Positions 47,837 through 58,475 of a stretch of 64,000 bases of DNA are shown here, piece after piece. A program made the position numbers and the translations under genes. Numbering within the stretch: the first letter of the stretch is position 1; every line of letters begins with the position of its first letter. The notes below the pieces were generated by a model. That model saw only the letters and a list, made by a program, of their open reading frames with translations, made no database searches and was not told where the DNA came from. The stretch is from positions 356,436,267 to 356,500,266 of the forward strand of contig NC_053040.3 of NCBI RefSeq assembly GCF_002575655.3. Direction: 5' to 3'. The stretch is from Aegilops tauschii subsp. strangulata. Its lineage: Eukaryota > Streptophyta > Magnoliopsida > Poales > Poaceae.

Positions 47837-49606
47837 TGTTGGGAAATGTAGCATGCAATTTCAAAAAAATTCCTACGCTCACGCAAGGTCTATCTAGGAG
47901 ATGCATAGCAACGAGAGAGGGAGAATGTGTCCACGTACCCTCGTAGACCAAAAGCGGAAGCGTTTGACAACGCGGTTGATGTAGTCGAACTTCTTCTCGT
48001 TCCGACCCATCAAGCACCGAACGTACGACACCTGCGAATTCTGCACATGTTCAGCTCGATGAAGTCCCTTGAACTCTTGATCCAGCAAGGTGTCGAGGGA
48101 GAGTTCCTTTAGCACGATGGTGTGGTGACGGTGATGGTGAAGTGATCTGCGCAGGGCTTCACCTAAGAACTACGTGAATATGACCGGAGGCGTAAACTGT
48201 GGAGGGGGCGCCACACACGGCTAACAATTGTTGGTGTGTGTTCTAGGCGCCCCCTTCCCACGTATATATAGGTGGGAGGGGGAGGAGGACAGCCAAGGGG
48301 CGCCCCAAGTAGGAGGAATCCTACTTGGGGGCCTTGTCCAGTCCCCCCCGCCCTTACCATATCCACCGGAGGGGGAAGGAAAGAGGAGGGAGGAGGGAAG
48401 GAAGGGGGAGGCCGAATCCCTCCCCTTCCTTCTCTCTTCCACCTTTCCTTCCTCCTATGGTGCGGCCCATATGGGGGGCGCAGCAGTCCCTGTTGGCTGC
48501 TGCGTTTCCCCTCTTGGCCCATTTGGCCCATATAGTTGCCCGGGGGGGGGGGGGGTGCCCGGAACCACTTCCGGTGACCCGATATGTACCCGGTACCCCC
48601 CAGAACACTTCTGGTGTACAAATATCATTGTCCTATATATGAATCTTTACCTCTCGACCATTTCGAGGCTCCTCATCATGTCCGTGATCTCATCCGGGAC
48701 TCCGAGCAACATTCGGTCACCAAATCACATAGCTCAAATAATACAAAATCGTCATCGAACATTAAGCGTGCGGACCCTACGAGTTCGAGAACTATGTAGA
48801 CATGACCGAGACACCTCTCCGATCAATAACCAACAGCGGAACCTGGATGCTCATATTGGTTCCCACATATTCTACGAAGATCTTTATCGATCGTCCATAA
48901 TGACAACATACGTTATTCCCTTGGTCATCGGTATGTTACTTGCTCGAGATTCGATCGTCGGTATCCACATACCTAGTTCAATCTCCTTACCGGCAAGTCT
49001 CTTTACTCGTTCCATAATACAGCATCCCGCAACTAACTCATTAGTCACTATGCTTGCAAGCTTTCTTATGATGTGCATTACTGAGAGGGCCCAGAGATAC
49101 CTCACCGATACTCGGAGTGACAAATCCTAATCTCGGTCTATGACAACTCAACAAACACCTTTGGAGATACCTCTAGAGCATCTTTATAATCACCCAATTA
49201 TGTTGTGAAGTTTGATAGCACACAAGGTATTCCTCCGGTATCCGGGAGTTGCATAACCTCATAGTCAAAGGAATATATATATGACATGAAGAAAGCAATA
49301 GCAATAAAACTGAACGATCAATATGCTAAGCTAAAGGATGGGTCTTGTCCATCACATCATTCTCCTAATGATGTGATCTCGTTCATCAAATGACAACACA
49401 TGTCCATGGTTAGGAAACTTAACCATCTTTGATTAACGAGCTAGTCTAGTAGAGGCTTACTAGGGAAACAGTGTTTTGTCAATGTATCCACACATGTATC
49501 AAGTTTCTGGTTAATACAATTATAGCATGAATAATAAACATTTATCATGATATAAGGAAATATAAAATAACAACTTCATTATTGCCTCTAGGACATATTT
49601 CCTTCA
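47837..49606 (-). repeat. 3' LTR of the Angela-like element
   Basis: The LTR is 1,770 bases and complete at both ends. TATATATA lies at 48263-48270. A run of 14 G at 48542-48555 is only six long in the other LTR. A 300-codon open frame at 48228-49130 lies on the non-transcribed strand and is not a gene. Confidence 0.9.
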
Positions 49607-49622
49607 GTCTGCCACTTGCACT
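49607..49622 (-). promoter_or_regulatory. Polypurine tract region of the Angela-like element
   Basis: On the minus strand GTGCAAGTGGCAGAC directly precedes the LTR start TGAAGGAA. The tract appears broken by GGCAG. Confidence 0.55.
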
Positions 49623-49779
49623 ATAGTCAATAATCTAGATTAGATTGTAATGATTCTAACACCCATGGAGTCTTGGTGCTGATCAAGTTTTGCTCGTGGA
49701 AGAGGCTTAGTCAACGGGTCTGCCACATTCATATCCGTATGTATTTTGCAAATATCTATGTCTCCCTCCTTGACTTGAT

Positions 49780-52700
49780 AACGGATGGATTTGAATCATC
49801 TCTTGATGTGTTTGGTTCTTTTTTGGAATCTGGATTCCTTCGCCAAGGCAATTGCTCCAGTGTTGTCACAAAATATTTTCACTGGACCCGATGCACTAGG
49901 TATTACACCTAGATCCGATATGAACTCCTTCATCCAGACTCCTTCATTCGCTGCTTCTGAAGCAGCTATGTACTCCGCTTCACACGTAGATCCCGCCATG
50001 ACGCTCTGCTTGGAACTGCACCAACTGACAGCTCCACCATTCAATATAAATACATATCCGATTTTTGACATAGAGTCATCCAGATCAGTGTCAAAGCTAG
50101 CATCGACGTAACCATTTACGACGAGCTCTTTATCACCTCCATAAATGAGAAACATATCCTTAGTCCTTTTCAGGTATTTCATGATGTTCTTGACCGCTGT
50201 CTAGTGATCCACTCCTGGATTACTTTGGTACCTCCCTGCTAGACTTATAGCAAGGCACACATCAGGTCTGGTAAACAGCATTGCATATATGATAGAACCT
50301 ATGGCTGAGGCATAGGGAATGACTTTCATTTTCTCTCTATCTTCGGAAGTGGTTGGGCATTGAGTCTGACTCAACTTCACAGCTTGTAACATAGGCAAGA
50401 ACCCTTTCTTTGACTGATCCATTTTGAACTTCTTCAAAACTTTATCAAGGTATGTGCTTTGTGAAAGTCCAATTAAGCGTCTTGATCTATCTCTATATAT
50501 CTTGATGCCCAATATGTAAGCAACTTCACCGAGGTCTTTCACTGAAAAACTCTTATTCAAGTATCCTTTTATGCTATCCAGAAATTCTATATCATTTCCA
50601 ATCAACAATATGTCATCCACATATAATATTAGAAATTCTGCAGAGCTCCCACTCACTTTCTAGTAAATACAGGCTTCTCCAAAAGTCTGTATAAAACCAT
50701 ATGCTTTGATCACCTCATCAAAGCGTATATTCCAACTCCGAGATGCTTGCACCAGTCCATAAATGGATCGCTGGAGCTTGCACACTTTGTTAGCACCTTT
50801 AGGATCAACAAAACATTCTGGTTGCATCATATACAACTCTTCTTTATGAAATCCATTAAGAAATGCATTTTTTACGTCCATTTGCCAGATTTCATAATCA
50901 TAAAATGCGGCAATTGCTAACATGATTCAGACAGACTTAAGCATCGCTAAGGGTGAGAAAGTCTCATCGTAGTCAACTCCTTGAACTTGTCGAAAACCTT
51001 TCGCGACAAGTCGAGCTTTGTAGACAGTAACATTACCATCAGTGTCAGTCTTCTTCTTGAAGATCCATTTCTCTATGGCTACCGATCATCGGGCAAGTCA
51101 ACCAAAGTCCATACTTTGTTCTCATACATGGATCCTATCTCAAATTTCATGGCCTCAAGCCATTTTGCGGAATCTGGGCTCATCATAGCTTCTTCATAGT
51201 TTGTAGGTTCGTCATGGTCTAGTAACATGACATCCAGAACAGGATTACCATACCACTCTGGTGCAGAAGATGCTCTAGTTGACCTACGAGGTTTGGTAGT
51301 AACTTGATGTGAAGTTTCATGATCATTATCATTAGCTTCGTCTCTAGTTGGTGTAGGCATCATGGGAATGGTTTTCTGTGATGAGTTACTTTCCAATTCG
51401 AGAGAAGGTATAGTTACCTCATCAAATTCTACTTTCCTCCCACTCACTTCTTTCGAGAGAAACTCCTTCTCTAGAAAGGATCCATTCTTACCAACAAAGA
51501 TCTTGCCTTTAGATCTGTGATAGACGGTGTACCCAACAGTTTCTTTTAGTTATCCTATGAAGACACACATCTCCGATTTGGGTTCGATCTTATCAGGCTG
51601 AAGCTTTTTCACATAAGCATCGCAACCCCAAACTTTTAAAAAAGACAACTTAGGTTTCTTGCCAAACCACAGTTCATACGGTGTCGTCTCAACGGATTTA
51701 GACGGTGCCCTATTTAACGTGAATGCAGTTGTTTCTAATGCATAACCCTAAAATCATAGTGGTAAACCGGTATGACACAACATAGATCGCACCGTATCTA
51801 ATAAAGTACGGTTACGACGTTCGGACACACCATTACGCTATGGTGTTCCAGGTGGCGTGAGTTGTGAAACTATTCCACATTGTTTTAAATGAATGCCAAA
51901 CTCGTAACTCAAATATTTGCCTCCGCGATCAGATCGTAGAAACTTTATTTTTTTGTTACGATGATTCTCAACTTCACTCTAAAATTCTTTGAACTTTTCA
52001 AATGTTTCAGACTTGTGTTTCATCTAGTAGATATACCCATATCTGCTCAAATCATCTGTGAAGGTCAGAAAATAACGATACCCGCCGCGAGCCTCAAGAC
52101 TCATCAGACCGCACACATCAGTATGTATTGTTTCCATTAAGTCAGTGGCTCGCTCCATTGTTCCGGAGAACGGAGTCTTAGTCATCTTGCCCATGAGGCA
52201 TGGTTCGCAAGCATCAATTATTCATAATCAAGTGATTCCAAAAGTCCATCTGCATGGAGTTTCTTCATGCGCTTTACACCAATATGACCTAAATGGCAGT
52301 GCCACAAATATGTTGCACTATCATTATCAACTTTGCATCTTTTGGCATCAATATTATGAATATGTGTATCACCACGATCGAGATTCAACAAAAATAGACC
52401 ACTCTTCAAGGGTGCATGACCATAAAAGATATTACTCATATCAATAGAACAAACATTATTCTCTGATTTAAATGAATAACCGTCTCGCATTAAACAAGAT
52501 CCAGACATAATGTTCATACTCAACGCTGGCACCAAATAACAATTATTCAGGTCTAAAACTAATCCCAAAGGTAGATGTAGAGGTAGCATGCCGACTGCGA
52601 TCACATCGACCTTGGAACCATTCCCGACGCGCATCGTTACCTCGCCCTTAGGCAATCTTCGTTTAATCCGTAGCCCATGTTTCAAGTTACAAATATGAGC

Positions 52701-53618
52701 AACCGAACCAGTATCAAATACCCAGGCGCTACTACAAGCATTAGTAAGGTACACATCAATGACATGTATATCACATATACATTTGTTCACTTTAACATCC
52801 TTCTTATCCGCCAAATACTTGGGGCAGTTCCGCTTCCAGTGACCAGTCCCTTTGCAGGAGAAGCACTTAGTTTTAGGCTTAGGTCCAGATTTGGACTTCT
52901 TCCCGAGAGTGGAAACTTTCTTGCCATTCTTCTTGAAGTTCCCCTTCTTTCCCTTGCCCTTTTTCATGAAACTAGTGGTCTTGTTAACCATCAACACTTG
53001 ATGCTCCTTGTCGATTTCTACCTCCGCAGCTTTGAGCATAGCGAAGAGCTCGAGAATTGTCTTATCCATCCCTTGCATATTATAGTTCATCACGAAGCCT
53101 TTGTAGCTTGGTGGCAGTGATTGAAGAACTCTGTCAATAACACTATCATCTGGAAGATTAACTCCCAGCTGAGTCAAGTGGTTATGATATCCAGACATTC
53201 TGAGTATGTGTTCACTGACAAAACTGTTCTCCTCCATCTTGCAGCTATAGAACTTGTTGGAGACTTCATATCTCTCAACTCGGGCATTTGCTTGACATAT
53301 TAACTTCAGCTCCTGGAACATCTCATATGGTCAATGACGTTCAAATCGTCTTTGAAGTCCCAATTCTAAGCCGTAAAGCATGGCACACTAAATTATCGAG
53401 TAGTCATCAGATCGAGCTTGCCAGACGTTCATAACATCAGCATCTACTCCTGCAACAGGCCTTTCACCTAGCGGTGCATCAAGTACATAATTCTTCTATG
53501 CAGCAATGAGGATAACCCTCAAGTTACAGACCCAGTCTCTGTAGTTGCTACCATCATCTTTCAACTTAGCTTTCTCTAGGAACACATTAAAATTCAAGGG
53601 AACGGTAGCACGGGCCAT
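49780..53618 (-). pseudogene. gag-pol: Gag-Pol polyprotein of the Angela-like element, frameshifted
   Basis: Start chosen at ATG 53618, the first codon of a MARATVPLNF-type Gag. A TAG at 53496-53498 interrupts codon 41 in the same frame. The long piece 52218-53321 carries a CCHC knuckle (CFSCKGTGHWKRNC) and a protease site DTGSVAHIC. Integrase lies at about 52330-51560 in broken frames. RT follows at about 51100-50200, with DVKNAFLNG near 50880 and YVDDILL near 50611. RNase H lies at 50182-49780 and ends in the KTKHI region. Pieces lie in all three frames, so several indels as well as stops have accumulated. It is defective. Confidence 0.9.
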
Positions 53619-54746
53619 TGATCTACAACATAGATATGCAAAAACTATCAGGACTAAGTTCATGATAAATTAAGTTCAATTAATCATATTACTTAAGAAC
53701 TCCCACTTAGATAGACATCCCTCGAGTCATCTAAATGATTACGTGATCCAAATCAACTAAACCATGCCTGATCATCACGTGAGATGGAGTAGTCTTCAAT
53801 GGTGAACATTTCTATGTTGATCATATCTACTATATGATTCACGTTCGACCTTTCCGTCTCCATTGTTCCGAGGCCATGTCTGTACATGCTAGGCTCGTCA
53901 AGTTTAACCCGAGTATTCCGCATGTGCAAAACTGTCTTGCACCCATTGTATGTGCCGTAGAGCTTATCACACCCGATCATCACGTGGTGTCTCAGCACGA
54001 CAAACTATCGCAACGGTGCATACTCAGAGAACACTTATACCTTGAAATTTTAGTAAGGGATCATCTTATAATGCTACCGTCGTACTAAGCAAAATAAGAT
54101 GCATAATAGAAAAACATCACATGCAATCAAAATATGTGACATGATATGGCTATCATCATCTTGTGCCTTTGATCTCCATATCCAAAGCACTGTCATGATC
54201 TCCATCGTCACCGGCTTGACACCGTGATCTCCATCGTAGCGTCATGGTCGTCTCACCAACTATTGCTTCTACAACTATCACTAACGCATAGTGATAAAGT
54301 AAAGCAATGGCGTTTGCATTTCATACAATAAAGCGACAACCATAAGGCTCTTGCCAGTTGCCGATAACTTCTACAAAACATGATCATCTCATACAATAAC
54401 GTATATCACATCATGTCTTGACCATATCACATCACAACATGCCCTGCAAAAACAAGTTAGACGTCCTCTACTTTGTTGTTGCAAGTTTTTACGTGGCCGT
54501 TACGGGCTTCTAGCAAGAACCGTTCTTACCTACGCATCAAAACCACAACGGTTAATTATCAAGTTTGCTATTTTAACCTTCAACAAGGACCGGCCGTAGT
54601 CAAATTCGATTCAACTAAAGTTGGAGAAACAGACACCCGCCAGCCACCTTTATGCAAAACTAGTTGCATGTCTGTCGGTGGAACTGGTCTCATGAACGTG
54701 GTCATGTAAGGTTGGTCCGGGCCGCTTCGTCCAACAATACTGCCAA
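53619..54746 (-). other. Leader of the Angela-like element
   Basis: About 1.1 kb between Gag and the truncated 5' LTR. It matches from memory the untranslated leader of Angela elements. Short frames such as 53753-53998 are not genes. No primer-binding site is seen; it would lie in the deleted part. Confidence 0.65.
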
Positions 54747-56331
54747 ATCAAAGCACCGAACGTACGGCACCTCCGAGTTCTGCACACGTTCAGCTCGATG
54801 ATGTCCCTCGAACTCTTGATCCAACAAAGTGCCGAGGGAGAGTTCTGTCAGCACGACGGCATGGTGACGGTGATGGTGAAGTGATCCGCGCAGGGCTTCG
54901 CCTAAGCACTCCGTGAATATGACCAGAGGCGTAAACTGTGGAGGGGGCGCCGTGCACGGCAAACAATTGTTGGTGTGTGTTCTAGGCGCCCCCTCCCCAC
55001 GTATATATAGGTGAGAGGGGGAGGAGGACAGCCAAGGGGTGCCCCAACTAGGAGGAATACTACTTGGGGGCCTTGTCCAATTCCCCCCTTACCATATCCA
55101 CCGGAGGGGGAAGGAAAGAGGAGGTAGGAGGGAAGGAAGGGGGAGGCTGAATCCCTCCCCTTCCTTCTCTCTTCCCCCTTTTCCTTCCTCCTAAGGTGAG
55201 GCCCATATGGGGGCGCAGCAGCCCCTACTGGCTACTGCGTTTCCCCTCTTGGCAAATTAGGCCCATATAGTTGCCGGGGGGTGCCCGGAACCCCTTCCGG
55301 TGACCCGATATGTACCCGGTACCCCCAGAACACTTTCAGTGTACAAATATCATTGTCCTATATATGAATATTACCTCTCAAGAATTTCGAGACTCCTCGT
55401 CATGTCCGTGATCTCATCCGGGACTCTGAACAACATTCGGTCACCAAATCACATAACTCATATAATACAAAATCATCATCGAACGTTAAGCGTGCGGACC
55501 CTACGGGTTCGAGAACTATGTAGACATGACCGAGACACCTCTCCGGTCAATAACCAACAACGGAATCTGGATGCTCATATTGGTTCCCACATATTCTATG
55601 AAGATCTTTATCGCTCGTATTGTAATGACAACATACGTTATTCCCTTTGTCATCGGTATGTTACTTGCGCGAGATTCGATCGTCAGTATCCACATACCTA
55701 GTTAAATCTCATTACCGCCAAGTATCTTTACTCATTCTGTAATACATCATTCTGCAACTAACTCATTAGTTACTATGCTTGCAAGGTTTCTTATGATGTG
55801 CATTATTGAGAGGGCCCAGAGATACCTCTCCGATACTCGGAGTGACAAATCCTAATCTTGATCTATGCCAACACAACAAACACCTTCGGAGATACCTATA
55901 GAGCATCTTTATAATCACCCAGTTACGTTGTGACGTTTGATAGCACACAAGGTATTCCTCTGGTATCTGGGAGTTGCATAATCTCATAGTCAAAGGAATA
56001 TGTATATGACATGAAGAAAGGAATAGCAATAAAACTGAATGATCAATATGCTAAGCTAATGAATGGGTCTTGTCCATCACATCATTCTCCTAATGATATG
56101 ATCCATGTCATCAAATGACAACACATGTCCACGGTTAGGAAACTTAACCATCTTTGATTAACGAGCTAGTCTAGTAGAGGCTTACTAGGGACACAGTGTT
56201 TTGTCTATGTATCCACACATGTATCAAGTTTCCGGTTAATACAATTCTAGCATGAATAATAAACATTTATCATGATACTAGGAAATATAAAATAACAACT
56301 TTATTATTGCCTCTAGGGCATATTTCCTTCA
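54747..56331 (-). repeat. 5' LTR of the Angela-like element, inner end deleted
   Basis: It aligns with 48010-49606. The segment matching 47837-48009 is missing. TATATATA at 55002-55009. The outer end is intact (TTCCTTCA on the plus strand). Confidence 0.88.
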
Positions 56332-56799
56332 AATCACAAGTCCACATCAGGGACATGTCACTTTCTTGGACGATCTCTGGTCTGTTGGTCTTCAAAGAAG
56401 CTAAACTATGTATCACTCTCCATTGCTGAATCTGAATACATTGCTGCTAGATCTTGTTGTGCTCAGCTTCTCTGGATGAAGCAAACTCTCAAGGATTATG
56501 GCATCAACATGAAGCATGTGCCCCTCTACTACGACAATGAAAGTGCCATCAACATTGCCAACAATCCAGTTCAGCACTCGAAGATAAAGCACATTCAGAT
56601 CCGTCATCACTTTCTCAGAGATCACGTTATGAAGGAAGACATTGATATCATTCACGTCAACACAGAAGAGCAATTGGCAGATATCTTCATGAAGCCCTTG
56701 GATGAGAAAATGTTTTGCAAGCTGCGTTGTGAGCTAAATATCTTAGAATCCTCGAATGTCCTGTCAATGGACACACATCCTAACGCTTATGCATATTGA
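56332..56799 (+). pseudogene. pol: Copia RNase H, second half
   Basis: It continues the frame interrupted at 47836. It contains a CHFLGRSL-type stretch in broken frame, then the open piece from 56476 with MKQTLKDYGI, YYDNESAINIA, SKIKHIQIRHHFLRD and EEQLADIFMKPL, all typical of Copia RNase H ends. It stops at TGA 56797-56799. The split proves the order of insertion: this element is older than the Angela-like one. Confidence 0.88.
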
Positions 56800-57120
56800 T
56801 GACTTAGGTGTGCAACACACGAAGTAACGTATATCTTCAATTCATGAAGACTTACCATCTGAGTGTGAATACATTAATGTGGGATTTTACTTTGGAGTGC
56901 CACGGTAATTGTGCGCCGTGTCTAGGTCTAATATTTCCTATACGGTTGGTAACGCCACCAACAACCTTTCATGAAGATTTCTCTTTGGCGTCATGATTGC
57001 ATTATCTTCTTAATTGGTTTTCCTTCAACATTGATTTGACTTCAAAGTTTATCTTTGCAATGTTGATTTGGTCTTCATTGATATATATAGGACTGAGTAA
57101 TAGAATATTATTATGTTACT
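56800..57120 (+). other. Probable 3' end of the second Copia remnant
   Basis: No protein. It is AT-rich sequence that probably includes the 3' untranslated region and perhaps LTR remains, but I see no second copy of the 46866 LTR start. Confidence 0.35.
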
Positions 57121-57179
57121 CTCCGCCCTATATAGTGCGATCTGTAGTCTGGAAGACTTACCCATGAGCCACGCCCCCA

Positions 57180-57453
57180 CCTCTCGCATCCACCACAAAC
57201 CTATCCTGCCGACCCCGCCGATGCATCCCGTCCCCGTCTCCCTGGCTCGGGCCGCCGCATCCCGCCCTCGTCTACCCTGGCTCTGGTCGCCGCAATCCGT
57301 CCCCGTCTCCTGGATCGGACCGCCGCCTCCCGCCCCCGTCTCCCATGGCTTCGTCCGCCGCCTCCCACCCCCGTCTCCCATGGATCCGGCTGCCGCCTCC
57401 CGCCCCCGTCTCCCATGGCTCCGGCTGCCGCCGCCCTCCCTCATCTCCCCTGG
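57180..57453. repeat. GC-rich minisatellite, unit about 35 bases
   Basis: At least three units in a row around 57325-57430 share GCCGCCTCCC(G/A)CCCCCGTC and TCCCATGG(C/A). More degenerate units lie to the left. The open frame 57113-57508 through it has no gene features. It directly adjoins the Tat-type LTR. Confidence 0.7.
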
Positions 57454-57924
57454 TGTCGGTGTCAAAACCGGCGGATCTCGGGTAGGGGGTCCCGAACTGT
57501 GCGTCTAAGGCGGATGGTAACAGGAGGCGAGGGACACAATGTTTACCCAGGTTCGGGCCCTCCCGATGGAGGTAATACCCTACTTCCTGCTTGATTGATC
57601 TTGATGATATGAGTATTACAAGAGTTGATCTACCACGAGACCGTAGAGGCTAAACCCTAGAAGCTAGCCTATGATTATGATTGTTGTTGTCCTACGGACT
57701 AAACCCTCCGGTTTATATAGACACCGGAGGGGGCTAGGGTTACACAGAGTCGGTTACAAGGGAGGAGATCTACATATCCGAATTGCCAAGCTTGCCTTCC
57801 ACGCAAAGGAGAGTCCCACCCGGACACGGGACGAAGTCTTCAATCTTGTATCTTCATAGTCCAATAGTTCGGCCAAGGTACATAGTCCGGCTGTCCGGGG
57901 ACCCCCTAATCCAGGACTCCCTCA
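57454..57924 (-). repeat. 3' LTR of the Tat-lineage element
   Basis: The LTR is 471 bases. On the minus strand it starts TGAGGGAGTCCTGG and ends GACACCGACA. TATATAAA at 57712-57719 (minus strand) supports the orientation. The outer end abuts the minisatellite. Confidence 0.85.
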
Positions 57925-58475
57925 GTAGCCGCTGAACCAGCTTCAATGACGATGAGTCCGGTGCGCAGATTGTCTTCAGCATTGCAGGGTGGGTTCCTCC
58001 TCCGAATACTCCATAGAAGATTTTGAACACAAGGATCGTGTCCGGCTCTGCAAAACAAATTCCACATACCACCGTAGAGAGTATAATATTCCACAAATCT
58101 TATCTGCTGACAACTTTCATAGCGTGACATCACACCACGGCCCGGTCATTATTCGAACCGTTTTTCTCAACCAGCTACTGCACATATTGCGAGGCGGTTT
58201 TCTTGGCACGTCTTGTCGAAGCAGAGATCGTGTCCCCTTATTACGGGATTCTCATCAATACGGGTGTGGGTAACCCAACCGTGCCATCAATCGCGGCGCT
58301 TGGGGAATAAGCGATTTTATGGGGCAAGTAGGGAGGTGGACAGTTTCTACTGCCCTTATAAAGGGACAAGGACTCCTCTTTTTCACCCACGCCTTCTTGT
58401 TCCCTGCCCATCCATTCTTGCGCACTCGAGCTCCAGCGCCCAAGTTCTCATTTTCTCCGCAAAGCCATTCCAAAT
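57925..58475. other. Untranslated stretch between 3' LTR and antisense ORF
   Basis: No protein. On the minus strand the last bases before the LTR end in GGCTAC. On the plus strand it may contain the promoter and leader of the antisense ORF: GCCCTTATAAAGGGA near 58353 resembles a TATA context about 120 bases upstream of the ATG. Confidence 0.5.
58352..58362 (+). promoter_or_regulatory. Possible TATA box of the antisense ORF
   Basis: CCCTTATAAAG lies about 115 bases upstream of the ATG at 58476 and points toward it, independent of the LTR promoter. Sequence-only call. Confidence 0.45.

Larger units (their letters stand above)
47837..56331 (-). mobile_element. Angela/BARE-like Copia retrotransposon
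   Basis: The LTRs on the minus strand start TGAAGGAAATATG and end CCCAACA; the left copy is 47837-49606. The right one (5' LTR) runs 56331-54747 and lacks about 175 bases of its inner end together with the primer site. The internal region has Gag, protease, integrase, RT and RNase H in Copia order. I recognise the LTR and leader from memory as the Angela/BARE-1/WIS group. Flanks GATCG and AATCA do not match, so no TSD is present. It splits the RNase H of another Copia element. Confidence 0.88.
46866..57120 (+). mobile_element. Second Copia remnant, internally deleted and split by the Angela-like element
   Basis: An LTR start (TGTAAGTGCATCTAGTGCC at 46866) is joined within about 110 bases to the middle of reverse transcriptase, so most of the LTR, Gag, protease and integrase are missing. 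Coding similarity runs to 47836 and resumes at 56332 after the nested element, ending at 56799. The 3' limit is unclear; I set it at 57120 where the GC-rich repeat begins. Confidence 0.65.

Noticed and set aside
48542..48555. Run of 14 G as a functional quadruplex
   Set aside because: The homologous site in the other LTR has only six G; a slippage or sequencing artefact is as likely.
48228..49130. 300-codon open frame in the left Angela-like LTR
   Set aside because: Lies on the strand opposite to LTR transcription, is not preserved in the other LTR, and resembles no protein.
47832..56336. TSD for the Angela-like element
   Set aside because: The bases next to the two ends (GATCG and AATCA) do not match, even allowing one shift.
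57113..57508. 131-codon frame over the minisatellite
   Set aside because: Proline-rich translation of a GC-rich tandem repeat running into an LTR; no gene signals.
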